Translations under genes and position numbers: made by a program
Source of the DNA: Prosthecobacter sp.
Lineage (GTDB): Bacteria; Verrucomicrobiota; Verrucomicrobiia; Verrucomicrobiales; Verrucomicrobiaceae
Direction of reading: 5' to 3'
Assembly: GCF_014879935.1 (NCBI RefSeq)
Contig: NZ_JACSRD010000123.1
Span: 154,852-218,851, forward strand
DNA length: 64,000 nt
Shown: in pieces, positions 61,892 to 64,000 of the stretch
How the letters are laid out: every line of letters starts with the position of its first letter
Numbering within the stretch: position 1 is the first letter of the stretch
The notes under the pieces: generated by a model
Seen by the model: the letters and a program-made list of their open reading frames with translations, nothing else
Databases searched by the model: none
What the model was told of the DNA's origin: nothing

Positions 61892-63415
61892 ATGCAACGT
61901 CGTGCCCGCAGGAGCCAGCCCAAGTCCCCGCCTTTCCGCTGGCTGTGGTGGCTGGCCGGATTGATCCTTGTCTCCGGCCTCCTGCTCATGCTGCTGGCCC
62001 CGACGCTGGTGACGAACTACCTGCGCTCGTTTGTCCACCAGGATGACTTTCACCAGAAGCTGGAGGCCAGGATCGTGGCGAAGTTCGGCGGCAGCGCACG
62101 GATCGCTCCCGTCCGGTGGAGTGATGACGCCGCAGGCATCGCAGAAATGATGATCGAAACCGCGGGTGGATGGCACATCGACGCGGGCGGGGTGCGTTTC
62201 AGCCTCGACTTCGGCGCCATCCGCCAGGGTGTGTGGAGCATTCAGAACGCGGGAGCAGATGATCTGGCCCTGCGGTTTTCGAAGCGCGATGATTCGTGGT
62301 CCGGCGAATCCAGCAGCGATGAAGATGGCCTCGCGCGGCTCCCCGCCTTTCTGCGGCGTCACATCCCGACGAAGAGCCAGTTGGGAGGCTTCGATGCGCA
62401 ACGCTTCATTTTTGAGCAAGGAGGCTGGAAGATCGCGGACTCGCGACTGCGGATGAACGGATGGAGCAGCGGCGAGAACTCGGCGGGCATCAAATTGAAT
62501 GGTGGCACGCTGCAAACGCCCCTGAACGCCCCGCAGCAGAAGGACCCGCTGAAACTGGACCTCACCCAGGCTTCGGTGCGCGTAGGGACCGGGCAGGTCC
62601 AGTTGAGCAACGCGGTGCTGCGGTGGAAACAAGGGACGGAGGTCACCGTGCGCGGCAGTTGGAAGGCGGAGCACGGCGCGTGGCAGACATTCACGCATGT
62701 GAAAGGCGCCCCCCTGGAGGAATTCCTCGATGCCTCCTGGAAACCCCGGCTCTCCGGCAAAATCGATGGCGACATCGAGGCCTCCGGCCTGCCGCAAGCG
62801 CCCGTGACATGGAAGGCCGCCGCCTCCCTGCAGGGCGGAGTGCTCCAGGGACTGCCGATCCTCGACAAACTGGTCGAGTACACCAAGGTCCCCCGTTTCA
62901 AGCGAATCGTCCTGGATGCTTGCAGCGCGTCATTTCGCCCCCAGGGCGAGGCCTTGCACGTGGAGGACGTCATCGTGCAGTCGAACGGCCTGCTGCGCAT
63001 CGAAGGCCGGATGACCTTCATTGGCAGGGCTGTGGAAGGCGATTTCATGCTCGGAGTCACGCCGGAGACGCTGAGATCCATCCCCGGGGCCGACAACCGC
63101 GTCTTCACCTCCCTGAACCCGAACGGACCGCCCGGCTTGCAGTGGACCCGCGTTCGCATTGCTGGGACGATGGATTCGCCGAAGGAGGACTTGAGTGCGC
63201 GATTGATGGGTGCGGCCGGCATGTCGCTGGTGTTCGACACCCCAGGCAACCTCATCAACCAAGGTGCCGACACGCTGTTGAAGCCGATCCTGGGCGATGA
63301 GGCTGCCAAAGTGCCCGGCAAAGTCATCGATGGGGCCAGTGGAGTGCTGGAGAACGGCGTCAAGGCCGGCGCCGGCCTGTTGAACAAGATGCTGCCCATC
63401 TTCCCGGGCAAATGA
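61892..63415 (+). CDS. AsmA-like envelope protein
   Basis: A 507-residue protein with an N-terminal anchor (WLWWLAGLILVSGLLLMLLAP) and a long beta-rich periplasmic region made of repeats of similar strands (for example GKIDGDIEASGLPQAP, VQSNGLLRIEGRMTF), then a Gly/Pro/Leu-rich end. This is the AsmA/DUF3971-type architecture, thought to bridge the membranes in phospholipid transport. It is divergent from the ABC transporter gene (74-bp shared upstream region). Confidence 0.75.
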   Translation: MQRRARRSQPKSPPFRWLWWLAGLILVSGLLLMLLAPTLVTNYLRSFVHQDDFHQKLEARIVAKFGGSARIAPVRWSDDAAGIAEMMIETAGGWHIDAGGVRFSLDFGAIRQGVWSIQNAGADDLALRFSKRDDSWSGESSSDEDGLARLPAFLRRHIPTKSQLGGFDAQRFIFEQGGWKIADSRLRMNGWSSGENSAGIKLNGGTLQTPLNAPQQKDPLKLDLTQASVRVGTGQVQLSNAVLRWKQGTEVTVRGSWKAEHGAWQTFTHVKGAPLEEFLDASWKPRLSGKIDGDIEASGLPQAPVTWKAAASLQGGVLQGLPILDKLVEYTKVPRFKRIVLDACSASFRPQGEALHVEDVIVQSNGLLRIEGRMTFIGRAVEGDFMLGVTPETLRSIPGADNRVFTSLNPNGPPGLQWTRVRIAGTMDSPKEDLSARLMGAAGMSLVFDTPGNLINQGADTLLKPILGDEAAKVPGKVIDGASGVLENGVKAGAGLLNKMLPIFPGK

Positions 63416-63431
63416 GGGTCGGAGCCAATGG

Positions 63432-63459
63432 TTGCACGCGTTCGGAGAGCCGCTAGCAT
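63432..63459 (+). promoter_or_regulatory. Candidate hisI promoter, near-leaderless
   Basis: TTGCAC (63432-63437) and TAGCAT (63454-63459) spaced by 16 bp; the -10-like box ends 9 bases before the ATG at 63469, so the mRNA would have almost no 5' leader. Confidence 0.45.
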
Positions 63460-63468
63460 GCGCCCGAC

Positions 63469-63885
63469 ATGTCCGCCAAAGCTCCCATCTCGTTCGCCGC
63501 CCGTGAATCCAAGCAGGCCATTGAGGAAGGCATGCTCTTCGCCCCGAAGTTTGACGAACACGGCCTGATGCCCGCCATGGCGGTGGACGCGGAGACCGGA
63601 GCGCCGCTGATGCTCGCCTACATGAACGAGCAGAGCCTCAAAATGACGCTGGAACTCGGACAGGCCGTGTATTGGAGCCGCAGCCGTAACCAGCTGTGGC
63701 ACAAAGGGGCCACCAGCGGCGAATTCCAGGAAGTCGTGGAGATCCGCACGGATTGTGACCAGGACGCCCTGGTGCTGCGGGTGAAGCAGCACGGCGGTGG
63801 CTGCTGCCACACCAAGCGTCCCACGTGCTTTTATCGCGTAGTGAAGGCGGCGGACGGCGAGGCGCTGCTGGAATCCGCCTCGTGA
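63469..63885 (+). CDS. hisI: Phosphoribosyl-AMP cyclohydrolase
   Basis: A 138-residue stand-alone HisI. The enzyme hydrolyses the adenine ring of phosphoribosyl-AMP in histidine synthesis. The core YWSRSRNQLWHKGATSG is diagnostic, and the zinc/Mg ligands lie in DCDQDALVLRVKQHGGGCCHT. It is not fused to HisE. No neighbouring his gene is in the window; the remaining 115 bases after the stop hold no supported gene. Confidence 0.95.
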   Translation: MSAKAPISFAARESKQAIEEGMLFAPKFDEHGLMPAMAVDAETGAPLMLAYMNEQSLKMTLELGQAVYWSRSRNQLWHKGATSGEFQEVVEIRTDCDQDALVLRVKQHGGGCCHTKRPTCFYRVVKAADGEALLESAS

Positions 63886-64000
63886 AGACGGGCGACGGGC
63901 GCTGAACCAATGACGACCCGCAAAGCGCTAACCCGCATTTCTCACACTCTCTCGGCAAACGGTCACAGCCTGAAGCTGCACTCCACGTAGCTCGGAATTC

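Noticed and set aside
63910..63990. A 26-codon ORF after hisI
   Set aside because: It is too short, lacks conserved features and has no promoter or ribosome-binding evidence.
63994..64000. GAATTC at the very end of the window
   Set aside because: A single EcoRI site is expected by chance; there is no vector-like sequence next to it.

Overview
The window looks like chromosomal DNA of a Verrucomicrobiota bacterium close to Prosthecobacter/Verrucomicrobium. It is GC-rich and gene-dense. It carries family combinations typical of the PVC superphylum: a DUF1549/DUF1553 plus DUF1501 pair, a large PVC-type heme-binding CxxCH protein with HEAT-like repeats, Tat-exported Gfo/Idh/MocA oxidoreductases, a Cys-type sulfatase, LL-diaminopimelate aminotransferase, and exosortase/PEP-CTERM. 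The taxonomic call is inference from gene content. No rRNA, tRNA, CRISPR array or transposase was seen.

Layout. 1-7512 is one tightly overlapping plus-strand operon: glycosyltransferases and an acyltransferase, then exosortase, EpsI-like protein, LarE and LarB. A PEP-CTERM protein follows (7591-8385), then a PaaK/CapK-like adenylate-forming enzyme, a two-domain oxidoreductase and a heparinase II/III protein (8438-13841). Together these read as an exopolysaccharide assembly and surface-sorting locus. 14432-19131 (minus) holds a creatininase-family hydrolase with an Opp-type peptide ABC transporter. 19265-24896 holds housekeeping and secreted genes, including dgt and dapL. 25163-26681 is a tandem pair of matrixin-like lipoproteins, one of which has lost its zinc site. 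26735-31968 and 34137-38252 are two catabolic clusters built on Gfo/Idh/MocA enzymes, with a PVC heme protein, a BNR-type protein, an HpcH/HpaI aldolase and an FAD oxidoreductase. They are separated by a minus-strand AAA/DUF234 ATPase. 38287-42346 holds a purine permease, a sulfatase, a Dabb protein and a SWIB protein. 42542-45171 (minus) is a universal stress protein plus a FixL-like PAS kinase and a LuxR-type regulator. 45389-48092 holds a PQQ-like propeller protein, nuoA and small proteins. 48129-53156 (minus) holds riboflavin synthase, a LolD/FtsX-type ABC transporter and an AttH/CrtC-like protein. 53209-58064 is the DUF1549/1553 plus DUF1501 pair, split by a PIN-type toxin-antitoxin cassette. 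58101-61817 (minus) holds an ABCG-like transporter, a truncated cysteine-peptidase-like protein and an MFS transporter. The window ends with an AsmA-like protein and hisI.

The most unusual signal is a set of short palindromic elements lying inside coding sequences. At least six genes, and probably eight, contain inverted-repeat or tandem-repeat DNA (25-105 bp) that is read through in frame. The added peptides fall at domain linkers, a membrane-transporter loop, or signal peptides. One family has two copies, about 38 kb apart, and both are translated as part of unrelated proteins on opposite strands. This resembles the Rickettsia palindromic elements that insert into genes.

The second unusual signal is the toxin-antitoxin cassette between the DUF1549/1553 and DUF1501 genes. 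It is bracketed by a 51-bp direct repeat of the upstream gene's own 3' end, as if the insertion had rebuilt the gene's terminus.
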